From contig JNLK01000001.1 of NCBI GenBank assembly GCA_000703065.1, forward strand, positions 3,494,001 to 3,558,000: DNA of 64,000 nucleotides. The letters run 5' to 3'. Shown here piece after piece: positions 16,058 through 23,740 of this stretch (position 1 is its first letter; every line of letters begins with the position of its first letter). The notes beneath the pieces were generated by a model. That model ran no database searches. It was not told the DNA's origin and worked only from the letters and a program-made list of their open reading frames with translations. The stretch comes from Lachnospiraceae bacterium AC2029 (GTDB lineage: Bacteria > Bacillota > Clostridia > Lachnospirales > Lachnospiraceae). A program made the position numbers and the translations under genes.

Positions 16058-16074
16058 ACAAAATGAAGGGCGGC
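15950..16074 (+). repeat. Direct repeat A, copy 1 (C_GCAxxG gene tail)
   Basis: 125 bases nearly identical to 17138-17262 (offset 1188), starting AAGTGCAGGGATC and ending AAGGGCGGC; one G/A difference was noticed. It covers the gene's last 36 codons and the following 17 bases. Confidence 0.85.
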
Positions 16075-16080
16075 ATTCCT

Positions 16081-16196
16081 TATATGACGGTGACAGAATT
16101 GTTGCCATGCCGGATAAAATTCCGTTTTACGAGAAGTTTGGTTTCTCTGCAAATGAGGCTCAGAGGCTTAGAATCATGTATCAAGTTCACGGTTAA
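16081..16196 (+). pseudogene. Internally deleted copy of the GNAT gene at 17330-17749
   Basis: Bases 16081-16103 match 17466-17488 and bases 16104-16196 match 17657-17749. The join removes about 168 bases, including the acetyl-CoA-binding motif, at a shared GCCATG-like hexamer. It reads MPDKIPFYEKFGFSANEA to the normal stop. It is a dead copy of the neighbour. Confidence 0.75.
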
Positions 16197-16207
16197 GGAG
16201 GTCATGT

Positions 16208-16597
16208 ATGTTTGAAAGTGACTATGCCAGATGTGAATACATCGAAAAGGACAATGTGGTTTTTCATGTTTGGAAAAAGGAAGCGCATTTCGAAGATTAT
16301 CGAGATCCGGTAACTGCATCGTTGGAAATGCTGAGGGAACATGCAGGAAGTGTGTTCATTGTGGACGCGAGAAATGGTTTTGAAGATGTGAAGGAAGATG
16401 TGGATTGGGGCTTCACCTTCTTTCTGCCGGAACTTAAGAAGACCGGTTGTAAGATCTGGGGATTTATCCTGCCTGAGGTTTCAGAGATAGAGGGGGAGAT
16501 CGATCTGTGGACAAAAGAGATTGAGAAGAATTTCCGCGTGATCCGAGCAACCTCGTATGAAGAAATTCTTGAAAGGATAATTCGGATGTCAAAGTAG
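16208..16597 (+). CDS. Hypothetical protein, possible STAS-like fold
   Basis: The 129-residue soluble protein follows a good ribosome binding site (TAAGGAGG). Its alternating strand-helix pattern, with a central strand SVFIVDARN and a final SYEEILERI helix, recalls SpoIIAA/STAS-like single-domain proteins, but no diagnostic motif lets me name it. It sits between gene remnants in the accessory array and has its own ribosome binding site, so it is probably expressed. Confidence 0.6.
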   Translation: MFESDYARCEYIEKDNVVFHVWKKEAHFEDYRDPVTASLEMLREHAGSVFIVDARNGFEDVKEDVDWGFTFFLPELKKTGCKIWGFILPEVSEIEGEIDLWTKEIEKNFRVIRATSYEEILERIIRMSK

Positions 16598-16640
16598 AAC
16601 TTGTTCGTTTTGTTGCTGTAAATGATGGAGAGTGAATAAT
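16595..16640 (+). repeat. Detached tail of the GNAT gene at 17767-18222
   Basis: TAGAACTTGTTCGTTTTGTT and the following GCTGTAAATGATGGAG resemble 18191-18233 (the last codons, stop and downstream bases of that GNAT gene) with a few differences. The copy lies directly in front of the shikimate kinase and supplies its ribosome binding site. Confidence 0.6.
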
Positions 16641-17138
16641 ATGAGAAAAAATATAATACTGATCGGAATGCCTGCATCAGGGAAAAGTACCGTTGGTGTG
16701 ATCCTTGCTAAGGTATTGGGAAAGGATTTCATAGACACAGATATTGTCATTCAGCAGAGAGAAGGTTCCAGACTGAATGAGATCATTGCACATTACGGTA
16801 TTGATGAGTTCCTAAAGAAGGAAGAGCAGGCACTTCTAAGTATAGACGTAGAGAATACGGTTATAGCTACAGGTGGGAGTGCAGTTTATAGTGATGCCGC
16901 GATGAAACATCTTGCTGCAGGATCCACAGTAGTCTATCTGAGAATTCTTCTTGATGAGCTTAAAAATAGACTGAATGATGTAAAAGAGCGAGGTGTGGTT
17001 CTTCGTCCGGATGAAAGTATAGAAGATATGTACGAGAAACGATCAAAGCTTTACGAAAAGTATGCTGATATAACAGTTATCGAAGATGGGAATTCTATCG
17101 AGAGTACTGTACGGGCTGCGATGGAAGAAATAAAATAA
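16641..17138 (+). CDS. aroK: Shikimate kinase-like P-loop kinase
   Basis: The product (165 residues) has the shikimate kinase layout: Walker A GMPASGKST at residues 9-17, the DTD motif (FIDTDIVIQ) that contacts shikimate and magnesium, the GGSAVY loop equivalent to GGG, and a lid region with LRPDESIEDMYEKR. It would phosphorylate shikimate in aromatic amino acid synthesis. The location, alone in an array of small accessory genes, and the loss of the third G in the GGG loop leave room for a different small substrate. I prefer the ATG at 16641 (GGAG 10 bases before) over a GTG at 16632. Confidence 0.75.
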   Translation: MRKNIILIGMPASGKSTVGVILAKVLGKDFIDTDIVIQQREGSRLNEIIAHYGIDEFLKKEEQALLSIDVENTVIATGGSAVYSDAAMKHLAAGSTVVYLRILLDELKNRLNDVKERGVVLRPDESIEDMYEKRSKLYEKYADITVIEDGNSIESTVRAAMEEIK

Positions 17139-17262
17139 AGTGCAGGGATCTTAAAACGATGACAGACGGAAAACCACTCTGTCCGTGTGAGGAGTGTGTT
17201 AGGAACGCTGTGATGATCTACGGCGAAATAATGGGGTTGGAATGAACAAAATGAAGGGCGGC
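17138..17262 (+). repeat. Direct repeat A, copy 2 (detached C_GCAxxG tail)
   Basis: A 125-base near-identical copy of 15950-16074 abuts the shikimate kinase stop to the base. No upstream part of the C_GCAxxG gene is present here, so it is an orphan tail. Confidence 0.85.
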
Positions 17263-17329
17263 TTATCTGCCTTAGCGGAAACAAGTAAGATTCGAAAACT
17301 GGAATGGAATATACTATGAGGGATAGATA

Positions 17330-17749
17330 ATGAGCGATTTAGTTATAAAACATAATACGTTTTCGGCTGAAGAATTTGTATTTCTGTGGGAATCCGTTTG
17401 GGGACAGGGACCGTCTATCGAACAAACCAGGTTGGCGATGGAGAATACATTATTCCGAGTTTCCATATATGACGGCGAAAGAATTGTTGCAATGGCGAGA
17501 GCCATAGGCGATAAAGGTCTTTGCTATTATATCAAGGATGTTATTGTATTACCGGAATACCAGGGCAAGGGATTGGGGCGCATGCTAATCAACGAATTAC
17601 TATCCTTCATCAATGAAAATGGTGTACCGGAGACGAATATCTTTGTTGAACTTTGCGCCATGCCGGATAAAATTCCGTTTTACGAGAAGTTTGGATTCTC
17701 TGCAAATGAGGCTCATAGGCTTAGAATCATGTATCAAGTACATGGATAA
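17330..17749 (+). CDS. GNAT-family N-acetyltransferase
   Basis: The 139-residue protein has the GNAT fold with the acetyl-CoA motif VLPEYQGKGLGRMLINELL (about residues 75-93) and the C-terminal PFYEKFGFS. The substrate is unknown; members of this subgroup act on small amines or peptide N-termini. It follows a weak ribosome binding site (AGGGATAGATA) and precedes another GNAT gene by 17 bases, probably an operon. A deleted copy of it is at 16081-16196. Confidence 0.88.
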   Translation: MSDLVIKHNTFSAEEFVFLWESVWGQGPSIEQTRLAMENTLFRVSIYDGERIVAMARAIGDKGLCYYIKDVIVLPEYQGKGLGRMLINELLSFINENGVPETNIFVELCAMPDKIPFYEKFGFSANEAHRLRIMYQVHG

Positions 17750-17766
17750 GAAGAGGTTGATATATT

Positions 17767-18222
17767 ATGGAAATAGAGTATAGACAAGCGGTTATAGATG
17801 ATGCTGAGTTACTGGTAAATATCTATAATGCTTCATTTTATGACGATTATGTGCGATATGGTTCGTGTCCGGGATATGGACAAACAAAAGAAATGATGGA
17901 AGAGTCAATCATCAAATATCTGAAACACATCATACTATGCGATAATGAACCTGTTGGTTGTGTATCGTGCATTAAACTGGAAAATGGATTGTATGAGGTC
18001 GGTTGTTTGTGTGTTATACCTGAGTATCAAGGCAAAGGAATTGGGACACAGGCAATTCGATTTGTAAAGTCATTTTATGAAGATTGGGAGAGGCTCACTT
18101 TAGTAACACCGATAGACAAGAAAGAAAATGTGAAGTTTTATACTGAAAAATGCGGTTTTCGTATAGAATCAACCGAAAGAGACGGAAATGTAGAACTATT
18201 TCGGTTTGTTGCTGAAAGATGA
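17767..18222 (+). CDS. GNAT-family N-acetyltransferase
   Basis: The 151-residue protein shows the acetyl-CoA-binding CVIPEYQGKGIGTQAI at about residues 80-95 and the closing NVKFYTEKCGFRI. It is co-directional with the previous GNAT (17 bases, AAGAAGAGG ribosome binding site). Substrate unknown. Its 3' tail is repeated in front of the shikimate kinase at 16595-16640. Confidence 0.88.
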   Translation: MEIEYRQAVIDDAELLVNIYNASFYDDYVRYGSCPGYGQTKEMMEESIIKYLKHIILCDNEPVGCVSCIKLENGLYEVGCLCVIPEYQGKGIGTQAIRFVKSFYEDWERLTLVTPIDKKENVKFYTEKCGFRIESTERDGNVELFRFVAER

Positions 18223-18249
18223 TGGAGAATAATGTGGACAATATGTAAG

Positions 18250-18548
18250 ATAATTGGGGTATTATCTTCCGCAAGATGTTGAGGAATGGAGTCCTTCGGT
18301 TTCTTTTTTGGAGAGTTTACTATTCAGTGTTAATGACGATGATGAGCTATTTGGAAGGTTGCTGTTTTCTTGACTATTTGGACAAATGTGGAGCAATCTC
18401 CGAAGAAACTGCAGTTAATTTAAAGAACAGTGCGATAGATAATCCATATGCATTAATTCCTTTTCTTGAGTCCCAAAAGATATACAAGACGAATGACGGA
18501 AGATATTATCTTACGAATAGTTATTGTAGAAATTATTTTTCAGATTAA
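18250..18548 (+). pseudogene. Frameshifted remnant of an unidentified gene
   Basis: One frame reads as protein from about 18250 (YYLPQDVEEWSPSVSFLESL) and stops at TGA near 18372; another frame continues sensibly (FLDYLDKCGAISEETAV) to a stop at 18548. Together they look like one gene broken by a frameshift near 18350. No known domain is recognised. A 90-residue frame can be drawn from 18276, but its first part reads less convincingly than the overlapping frame. Confidence 0.4.
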
Positions 18549-18618
18549 TGAGTGAAAGAAATGATGAGCTGACTGATGCAGCAGTTCACGCTACTTATAC
18601 ATGTGAGAGGCCAATGGG

Positions 18619-19002
18619 ATGAAGATAGAACATGTAGCTATGTATGTAAATGATCTGGAGGCTGCTAGAGATTTCTTTGTGAAATACTTTGGCGGCACGG
18701 CAAATGATGGATATTATAATCAGAAAACCGGATTCAGCTCATTCTTTATCAGTTTTGATGATGGAGCACGACTTGAGATTATGAACAAGCCTCAAATTGG
18801 TGAGTTTAAAAGAGCAGAGAATCGGATGGGTTTTGCCCATATCGCGTTATCCGTTGGTAGCTCCGAAGAGGTTGACAGACTAACGAAATTACTGTGTGAG
18901 GATGGATACGAAGTGCAGAGCGGACCTAGAACTACAGGAGATGGTTACTATGAAAGTTGTATTGTCGGCATTGAGGGAAATCTGATAGAGATTACAATCT
19001 GA
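18619..19002 (+). CDS. VOC (glyoxalase/bleomycin-resistance fold) protein
   Basis: The 127-residue protein has the paired beta-alpha-beta-beta-beta units of the VOC superfamily, with His4 and Glu52-like (GARLEIMN) metal-ligand positions in the first half, GFAHIALSV in the second, and the terminal GNLIEITI. Related proteins are glyoxalase-type isomerases or fosfomycin/bleomycin-resistance proteins; the substrate cannot be assigned. The ribosome binding site is weak (GAGAGG 9 bases upstream). Confidence 0.85.
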   Translation: MKIEHVAMYVNDLEAARDFFVKYFGGTANDGYYNQKTGFSSFFISFDDGARLEIMNKPQIGEFKRAENRMGFAHIALSVGSSEEVDRLTKLLCEDGYEVQSGPRTTGDGYYESCIVGIEGNLIEITI

Positions 19003-19045
19003 TAAGAAGGTATATTGTCTTAAAGGATAAATACGAGGTGATCGA

Positions 19046-19102
19046 ATGGCAGCGGTAGCTGATGCAGTTGCACCTATCGCACTGATTTGCATTTTGCTCT
19101 GA
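19046..19102 (+). CDS. Possible 18-residue hydrophobic peptide
   Basis: An ATG with a usable ribosome binding site (CGAGGTGATCGA) encodes 18 mostly Ala/Val/Ile/Leu residues ending just before a terminator hairpin. It might be a small membrane peptide or the start of a deleted gene. No homology is claimed. Confidence 0.25.
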   Translation: MAAVADAVAPIALICILL

Positions 19103-19112
19103 TGAGAATTTG

Positions 19113-19148
19113 AGGCACTTTCCGATGAGGGGAAGGTGCTTCTTTTCT
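19113..19148 (+). terminator. Rho-independent terminator
   Basis: GGCACTTTCC-GATGAG-GGGAAGGTGC is followed by TTCTTTTC. It ends the VOC transcript before the tetR promoter. Confidence 0.75.
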
Positions 19149-19149
19149 A

Positions 19150-19193
19150 TTGACAAAAGAGTTAGATTGAAATAAAATGACACCAAGTCATTT
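19150..19193 (+). promoter_or_regulatory. tetR promoter with overlapping operator
   Basis: TTGACA (19150-19155), a 17-base spacer and TAAAAT (19173-19178) form a good promoter. A perfect inverted repeat AAATGAC-ACCAA-GTCATTT (19175-19193) covers the -10 and start site, as expected for autorepression by the adjacent TetR protein. Confidence 0.7.
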
Positions 19194-19211
19194 ATATTGC
19201 GGGGTGATGAA

Positions 19212-19877
19212 ATGCCTAAAGTGTCAGATGAATATTTTGAACAGAAGCGAAAAGAAATTGTTGATGCGGCCTATCGAGTGTGTATGAAGAAACCTATAAC
19301 CTCCGTTGAGATGAAGGATATCATAGCTGAAACTGGTTTTTCCCATGGAGTGATCTATCGCTATTACAGTGAATTGGATGAAGTCCTGCAGGATCTGGTG
19401 ATCCGGATTAACAGATCAAATCGGATCGATGAAAGACTTATGGAGATACTGGATCGCTATAAGATCGGAGAATGGAAACGGACAGTGAAAGAGGTTTGCG
19501 GTCTGCTTGCATCATACCTGGAGGAGACTGAAATTGATATTCTGAAGCTTTCGATATATTCCGATGTTCTTGCCATGAATGATCCGAAGCGTGTGATGCG
19601 GATCGCTTCCAGACTGGATAAAGATGACAGGAGTCCTCTTTTAATACTGGAAATGATGATGAGGAAGTTCCTTGAAAGGGTTGTGCATGAGGAAAAATTG
19701 CATCCGATAAGATCGACGGATGAGATTCTGCAGTTTATGATCGTGACGTTTCACGGAATCCAGACGGGATATGTGCTGTCCAATTGCTATCAGACGGAGC
19801 ACATCACTGAACGATACAAACCCGCACCGATGTTTGACTGTCTGGCGGATTCAGTGATTTACATGATGGGAGGTTGA
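19212..19877 (+). CDS. TetR-family transcriptional regulator
   Basis: From the ATG at 19212 (GGGGTGA ribosome binding site) the protein has 221 residues, with the TetR HTH at about 10-55 (RKEIVDAAYRVCMKK, SVEMKDIIAETGFSHGVIYRYY) and an all-helical ligand domain. It is followed after 5 bases by an alpha/beta hydrolase gene, so the pair forms an operon that the regulator likely represses through the palindrome at 19175-19193. The ligand may be the hydrolase's substrate; this is inference. Confidence 0.9.
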   Translation: MPKVSDEYFEQKRKEIVDAAYRVCMKKPITSVEMKDIIAETGFSHGVIYRYYSELDEVLQDLVIRINRSNRIDERLMEILDRYKIGEWKRTVKEVCGLLASYLEETEIDILKLSIYSDVLAMNDPKRVMRIASRLDKDDRSPLLILEMMMRKFLERVVHEEKLHPIRSTDEILQFMIVTFHGIQTGYVLSNCYQTEHITERYKPAPMFDCLADSVIYMMGG

Positions 19878-19882
19878 TCAGA

Positions 19883-20638
19883 ATGATATTTCATGCATTT
19901 GGTGATGTTTCTATGAAACCGGTGCTCCTGATTCACGGTATGCTGAATCCATGGCAGTTATGGGAAGAGGCGGTGGAGCATTTTTCTAAGGAATACTATG
20001 TGGTCGTTCCGGAGCTGGATGCTCATACGGAGGAAGAGACAAGCACTTTTGTCTCCGTGGATGAGGAGGCAAAGGCGATTCGTGAATATGTTATCCGCGA
20101 GTTTGGAGGAAACCTCTTCATGATCTGCGGCCTCTCCATGGGTGGGCGGATCGCAGCGACAATTGCAGGGCTGTCGGGCATTTCCACTGAACACCTGGTG
20201 CTGGATGGGGCTCCGCTGAAATCTATGCCGAAATTCCTGATCCGGTTCATGACCGGGAGTTATATAAAGATAATTGAGAAATCAAAGGCCAGAGATCCGA
20301 AGACTCTGGCCAGTTGCAGGAGAGATTTCCTTCCTGAAAGGTATATCGATGATTTTCTGAAGGTTGCAGATCATATAGAGGATACATCCATTCGGAATAT
20401 CCTGAGCAGTGTGTTCAGTGCGTTCGATTACAAAACTTATGATCCAAACTGTAGGATACTCTTCATGCACGGTACAAAAGGAAATGAGTCCGTGTCCAGA
20501 AAGGCAGCGCTTAAGATGAAGGAAGTGAATCCGCAGACAGAGATACGTGTATATGATGGGTATGCTCATGCGCAGCTTTTGAGTTTTGAGCAGTCCAAAT
20601 GGATCCGGGAGGTGCAGAGTTTTTTAAATAAGGGATAA
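19883..20638 (+). CDS. Alpha/beta hydrolase
   Basis: From ATG 19883 (GGAGG upstream) the protein has about 251 residues, with the fold's first strand and oxyanion region VLLIHGMLNPWQLW, nucleophile elbow GLSMGGR (Ser near residue 85) and catalytic His in YDGYAHAQLLS near the C-terminus. It belongs to the esterase/lipase-like hydrolases; substrate unknown. The operon partner is the TetR regulator just upstream. Confidence 0.85.
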   Translation: MIFHAFGDVSMKPVLLIHGMLNPWQLWEEAVEHFSKEYYVVVPELDAHTEEETSTFVSVDEEAKAIREYVIREFGGNLFMICGLSMGGRIAATIAGLSGISTEHLVLDGAPLKSMPKFLIRFMTGSYIKIIEKSKARDPKTLASCRRDFLPERYIDDFLKVADHIEDTSIRNILSSVFSAFDYKTYDPNCRILFMHGTKGNESVSRKAALKMKEVNPQTEIRVYDGYAHAQLLSFEQSKWIREVQSFLNKG

Positions 20639-20753
20639 TGGATGGTTTATGCCAAAGATTAATTGCCATATTAACTCTACTTTCCGTAGGTGGCATGTTT
20701 CTTTCTGGCGTGATATTTTACGGGGTTACGGTTTTTTTTTACGCAGAGAAAAC

Positions 20754-20801
20754 TTGACAGGCTAACATTTATTAGCTATAATATGGCTAATGTTTATTAG
20801 C
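20754..20801 (+). promoter_or_regulatory. Strong orphan promoter with two identical-type operators
   Basis: TTGACA (20754-20759) and TATAAT (20777-20782) are both consensus with a 17-base spacer. GCTAA-N6-TTAGC occurs twice, at 20761-20776 (filling the spacer) and 20786-20801 (over the start site), 25 bp apart. This is a tightly repressed promoter design, but the gene behind it has been replaced by a 65-residue remnant. Confidence 0.75.
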
Positions 20802-20987
20802 GGGATGGAGACCATATCTGGCAAAGAGAAAATACTGGAAGTATCCTCCTGGTGGCTGGCTGATGTTGCAGACGGAGAGCCTAACGCCATGTATGTGGAT
20901 ATCTACGGGGAGATCCATGAAGAAGGAAAGTCCTTCTATAAAACGAATATGGGCGTAAGACCCGCCATGTGGCTGAAGCTGGATTGA
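20790..20987 (+). pseudogene. C-terminal remnant of a DUF6273-type protein
   Basis: A 65-residue frame with no ribosome binding site ends in TNMGVRPAMWLKLD, the closing motif of DUF6273-like domains (GVRPA.W). Only the last part of the domain is present, fused directly to the orphan promoter. Confidence 0.45.
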
Positions 20988-21030
20988 CAGTCAGAGTGAT
21001 ATTTCTTATACGACAGTTGGGAGAAGTGGG

Positions 21031-21516
21031 ATGAATATTGTCAAAGCGGAGACAAATCAGGTAGAAAAAATCGTAGATATGTCTGTCAGAGCTTTTGAAA
21101 CAGATGTAAATGTTGGCGGAATAAAAGGAGATTGTCCGCCTGACTTTGATTCAGTAGAATGGCATAAACAAATGGCCATGGAGGGGCATTTGTATCAAGC
21201 AATGATAGGAAAAGATTTGGTAGGGGCAGCCATTATATTCCAGGATGAAACAAATAACAGCGTATACATTGGCAGAATATTTATTGATAGCATCTATCAT
21301 AGAAAAGGTTATGGAATTCGTTTGATGGAATGCATAGAAAAGGAATTCCCATGTGCTGCTGAGTTCACTCTGGATACCCCATGTTGGAATGAGCGGACTA
21401 ATGCTTTTTACAAAAGATTAGGCTATCATATCATAAAAATAGAGGATGGATTCGTCTTTTACCAGAAAAGAAAAAAAGTGTGCCAATATGGAACGTTATA
21501 TATTACAAATCTATGA
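21031..21516 (+). CDS. GNAT-family N-acetyltransferase
   Basis: The 161-residue protein shows IFIDSIYHRKGYGIRLMECI (acetyl-CoA loop, residues 86-105) and CWNERTNAFYKRLGYHI, both typical of GNAT enzymes. Substrate unknown. The ribosome binding site is GGGAG 9 bases before the ATG. It stands alone in the accessory array. Confidence 0.88.
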   Translation: MNIVKAETNQVEKIVDMSVRAFETDVNVGGIKGDCPPDFDSVEWHKQMAMEGHLYQAMIGKDLVGAAIIFQDETNNSVYIGRIFIDSIYHRKGYGIRLMECIEKEFPCAAEFTLDTPCWNERTNAFYKRLGYHIIKIEDGFVFYQKRKKVCQYGTLYITNL

Positions 21517-21578
21517 TATAATGCAAATGTCATCTGTAAACGCTAAGAAGAAGGAAGATATATTTTGGAGGGAAGAAT

Positions 21579-21980
21579 ATGAAAATCACAACCTTTAACC
21601 CGATGATTCTTACAAAAAAACCCGAGGAAACAATCTCTCTTTTCGAAGCTCTCGGGTTTGAACGTCACCATCACAAAAGCGATGAGACAGAAAATGAAGA
21701 GCAGAGTCTGACTTTTTCATCTGTTCGTATGAAAGATGCAAACGGATTTTATGTAGACGTATGTACAGCTAATACAGATCGAATCGAGCGTGACCTGACC
21801 ATGATCCGTATGAACGTAGATGATTTCGATGAAGCGGCTGAATTGCTTAAGAAGAATGGCTTCAGGGAGTCAAAGATTGCTCCCGTGAACTATACATCAA
21901 GCAGTAAGTATGCGTTCTTTATTTCACCGTCCGGGTTCATGATTGACCTCATCAAACACATAAAGAAAGAAGAAAAATGA
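21579..21980 (+). CDS. VOC-superfamily protein
   Basis: The 133-residue protein has two VOC half-domains (ITTFNPMILTKKPEETISLF; TMIRMNVDDFDEAAELLKKN; closing SPSGFMIDLIKHI). The usual first-strand His is replaced by Asn/Pro, so metal binding may be lost. A GGAGGG ribosome binding site precedes it and a strong terminator follows. Function unknown. Confidence 0.82.
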   Translation: MKITTFNPMILTKKPEETISLFEALGFERHHHKSDETENEEQSLTFSSVRMKDANGFYVDVCTANTDRIERDLTMIRMNVDDFDEAAELLKKNGFRESKIAPVNYTSSSKYAFFISPSGFMIDLIKHIKKEEK

Positions 21981-22004
21981 AAATCGGAATAACAACTTTC
22001 CCTT

Positions 22005-22050
22005 ATGAGCAGGCTCTGTAAAAATAGGAGCCTGCTCATAATTTTTTTAT
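22005..22050 (+). terminator. Rho-independent terminator
   Basis: GAGCAGGCTC pairs with GAGCCTGCTC around an 11-base loop and is followed by ATAATTTTTTT. Confidence 0.85.
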
Positions 22051-22075
22051 TTTTTCATTTTGTACAGCACTTTTT

Positions 22076-22165
22076 GCAGGAGGCGCAGCACTGGGAACAT
22101 GGATAATGACAGGATACAAAGGTTTAGAAGAAGGTAATATTAAGAGATCAATGGATGGTATGTGA
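22076..22165 (+). pseudogene. C-terminal remnant of a membrane or transport protein
   Basis: A frame without a start reads AGGAALGTWIMTGYKGLEEG and ends KRSMDGM at TGA 22163-22165. Its small-residue hydrophobic stretch suggests the last membrane helix of a transporter. The sequence from 22198 to 22239 is a separate remnant: the tail of the Nudix-methyltransferase gene (see 26474-26516). Confidence 0.35.
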
Positions 22166-22197
22166 ATTGCTACTGTGGTAGAATGGCTATGAGATTG

Positions 22198-22239
22198 GAA
22201 TGGGAAAGCGTTAGTGAGATTGGATTATAAAAAAGGGAA
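22198..22239 (+). repeat. Detached tail of the Nudix-methyltransferase gene
   Basis: GAATGGGAAAGCGTTAGTGA and the next 22 bases match 26474-26516 with single-base differences (encoding NGKALVRLDYKK in both). Here it abuts the racemase gene and forms its ribosome binding site region. Confidence 0.75.
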
Positions 22240-22247
22240 GGATAAGT

Positions 22248-22940
22248 ATGAAAAAAATAGGTTTGGTCGGTGGAACGGGGCCGGAATCCACACTGATGTA
22301 TTATAAAGAGCTTAATGCAAGAATTGACTGGATAACAAATGAAGCACAGATGCCGGATGTGGCCATTGAGAGTGTTGATTTTAGAAGAGCATGGAGATAT
22401 GTTTCGTCGGGAGCATATGATGATCTGGCAGATTATCTTGCTGAGAAGGTTAATAGCCTGAGGATAGGTGGGGCAGAAGTTATTTCTCTGACAGCTGCCA
22501 CGATGCATCTTGTTTTTCATGAGGTACAGGAGAAGACCGGGGTATCTCTGGTGAGCATCCCGAAAGCGGTATGTGAGGCGGCTTTAGCTGATGGTTACAA
22601 AACCGTTGGATTGCTGGGAACAATATTCACCATGGAACAGGATTACATGAAAAGAGATCTCCTTGATGCCGGAATAAATGTGATCATACCGGATAAAACA
22701 GACAGAGAACTTGTAGCTAAGCGAATATTTGAGGAACTTGAGGGCGGGATAGTAAAAGAATCTACATTGAAAGAATTTCAGGATATCATAACTAAGATGC
22801 GTGATAGTCATGGGATTGAGGCAGTTGTTCTCGGATGTACCGAACTGCCGTTGCTTCTGAATTCAGATAATTGTCCGCTACCATGTCTGGACAGTGTGGA
22901 TATCCATCTTGAAACAATAATCCGGATGGCGATGGGCTAG
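22248..22940 (+). CDS. Aspartate/glutamate racemase family protein
   Basis: The 230-residue protein matches Asp/Glu racemases (KKIGLVGGTGPESTLMYYKE; VVLGCTELPLLL). The second catalytic Cys is present in GCTE, while the first position is Thr in SLTAATMH. That Thr/Cys pair is known from the L-Asp/Glu racemase YgeA group, in which catalysis is one-sided. Racemase activity and preferred stereoisomer cannot be deduced. The ribosome binding site GGGAAGG is partly supplied by the repeated tail at 22198-22239. Confidence 0.85.
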   Translation: MKKIGLVGGTGPESTLMYYKELNARIDWITNEAQMPDVAIESVDFRRAWRYVSSGAYDDLADYLAEKVNSLRIGGAEVISLTAATMHLVFHEVQEKTGVSLVSIPKAVCEAALADGYKTVGLLGTIFTMEQDYMKRDLLDAGINVIIPDKTDRELVAKRIFEELEGGIVKESTLKEFQDIITKMRDSHGIEAVVLGCTELPLLLNSDNCPLPCLDSVDIHLETIIRMAMG

Positions 22941-23101
22941 GAGATCAGAACAAATGGTTAAGCATATAGGTACCAAAACACTTGTCAGCCGAGAAATGAG
23001 CAATTGCCTTCTTTTTTTGTTCCTCGAAATCCGATATAATGACATTCAGGAGGGGTTTGCGTGGGTGATGAGTGGAAAAGATTTTAGACAGGAGAGTATA
23101 G

Positions 23102-23569
23102 ATGCGTAGAGTTGATCGGGAAATAAAGGACGAGAGATTAATTGAGGCATTTATTGCAAAAGAACAGGTTATGAGAATTGCATTCTATGACAACGGTGAG
23201 ATTTATATCGTTCCAATAAACTACGGATATACAAATGAGTCGGGAAAGTATAGTTTTTATTTCCATGGTGCCAAAGCCGGACGCAAGTACGAACTCTGCA
23301 AGAATTCGCCCGAAATTGGATTTGAAATAGATGGGAACTATGAACTGTTGGGGGCTGATATTGCATGCGATTTTTCGGCAAAATTTCAGAGTGTCATCGG
23401 TACGGGAAAGATATGTATCGTAGAAGATAAGCAAGAAAAGATCAGAGGGCTTAATATTCTGATGAAGCAGGCAACCGGTAGCCCTGAATGGCAGTATTCT
23501 GAGGAAATGATAAATGCTGTTGCTGTTTACAGGGTAGATGTTGATAAGCTTTCATGCAAAGCAAAATAG
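23102..23569 (+). CDS. Pyridoxamine 5'-phosphate oxidase-fold flavoprotein, NimA-like
   Basis: The 155-residue protein has the split-barrel FMN-binding features of the NimA/PPOX group: RIAFYDNGEIYIVPINYGYT, then YFHGAKAGRKYEL, and a closing YRVDVDKLSCKAK. Relatives reduce nitroimidazoles or bind FMN or haem without a known substrate. TATAAT with a loose -35 lies about 65 bases upstream; the ribosome binding site is AGGAGAG. A single gene in the array. Confidence 0.85.
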   Translation: MRRVDREIKDERLIEAFIAKEQVMRIAFYDNGEIYIVPINYGYTNESGKYSFYFHGAKAGRKYELCKNSPEIGFEIDGNYELLGADIACDFSAKFQSVIGTGKICIVEDKQEKIRGLNILMKQATGSPEWQYSEEMINAVAVYRVDVDKLSCKAK

Positions 23570-23594
23570 TGTTCCGCAAAGTAGAGAGAAATAT

Positions 23595-23678
23595 ATGGGT
23601 AAAATAATAGGCTTAATGAACATAAGCAGACATGGAATTTGGTTAAAGATTTCGCTTATGTACATTATGGAAGAATAG
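23595..23678 (+). CDS. Possible 27-residue small protein
   Basis: ATG with a weak ribosome binding site (AGAGAGAA) encodes MGKIIGLMNISRHGIW and 11 further residues. It may be a gene remnant of the kind common in this array. Nothing else is visible between 23570 and 23740. Confidence 0.2.
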   Translation: MGKIIGLMNISRHGIWLKISLMYIMEE

Positions 23679-23740
23679 TGATGAATAGAAACCTGATGAT
23701 CCGGTGGAGATAGTTACAGCGAAAAAAGGAGGCGCATGAT

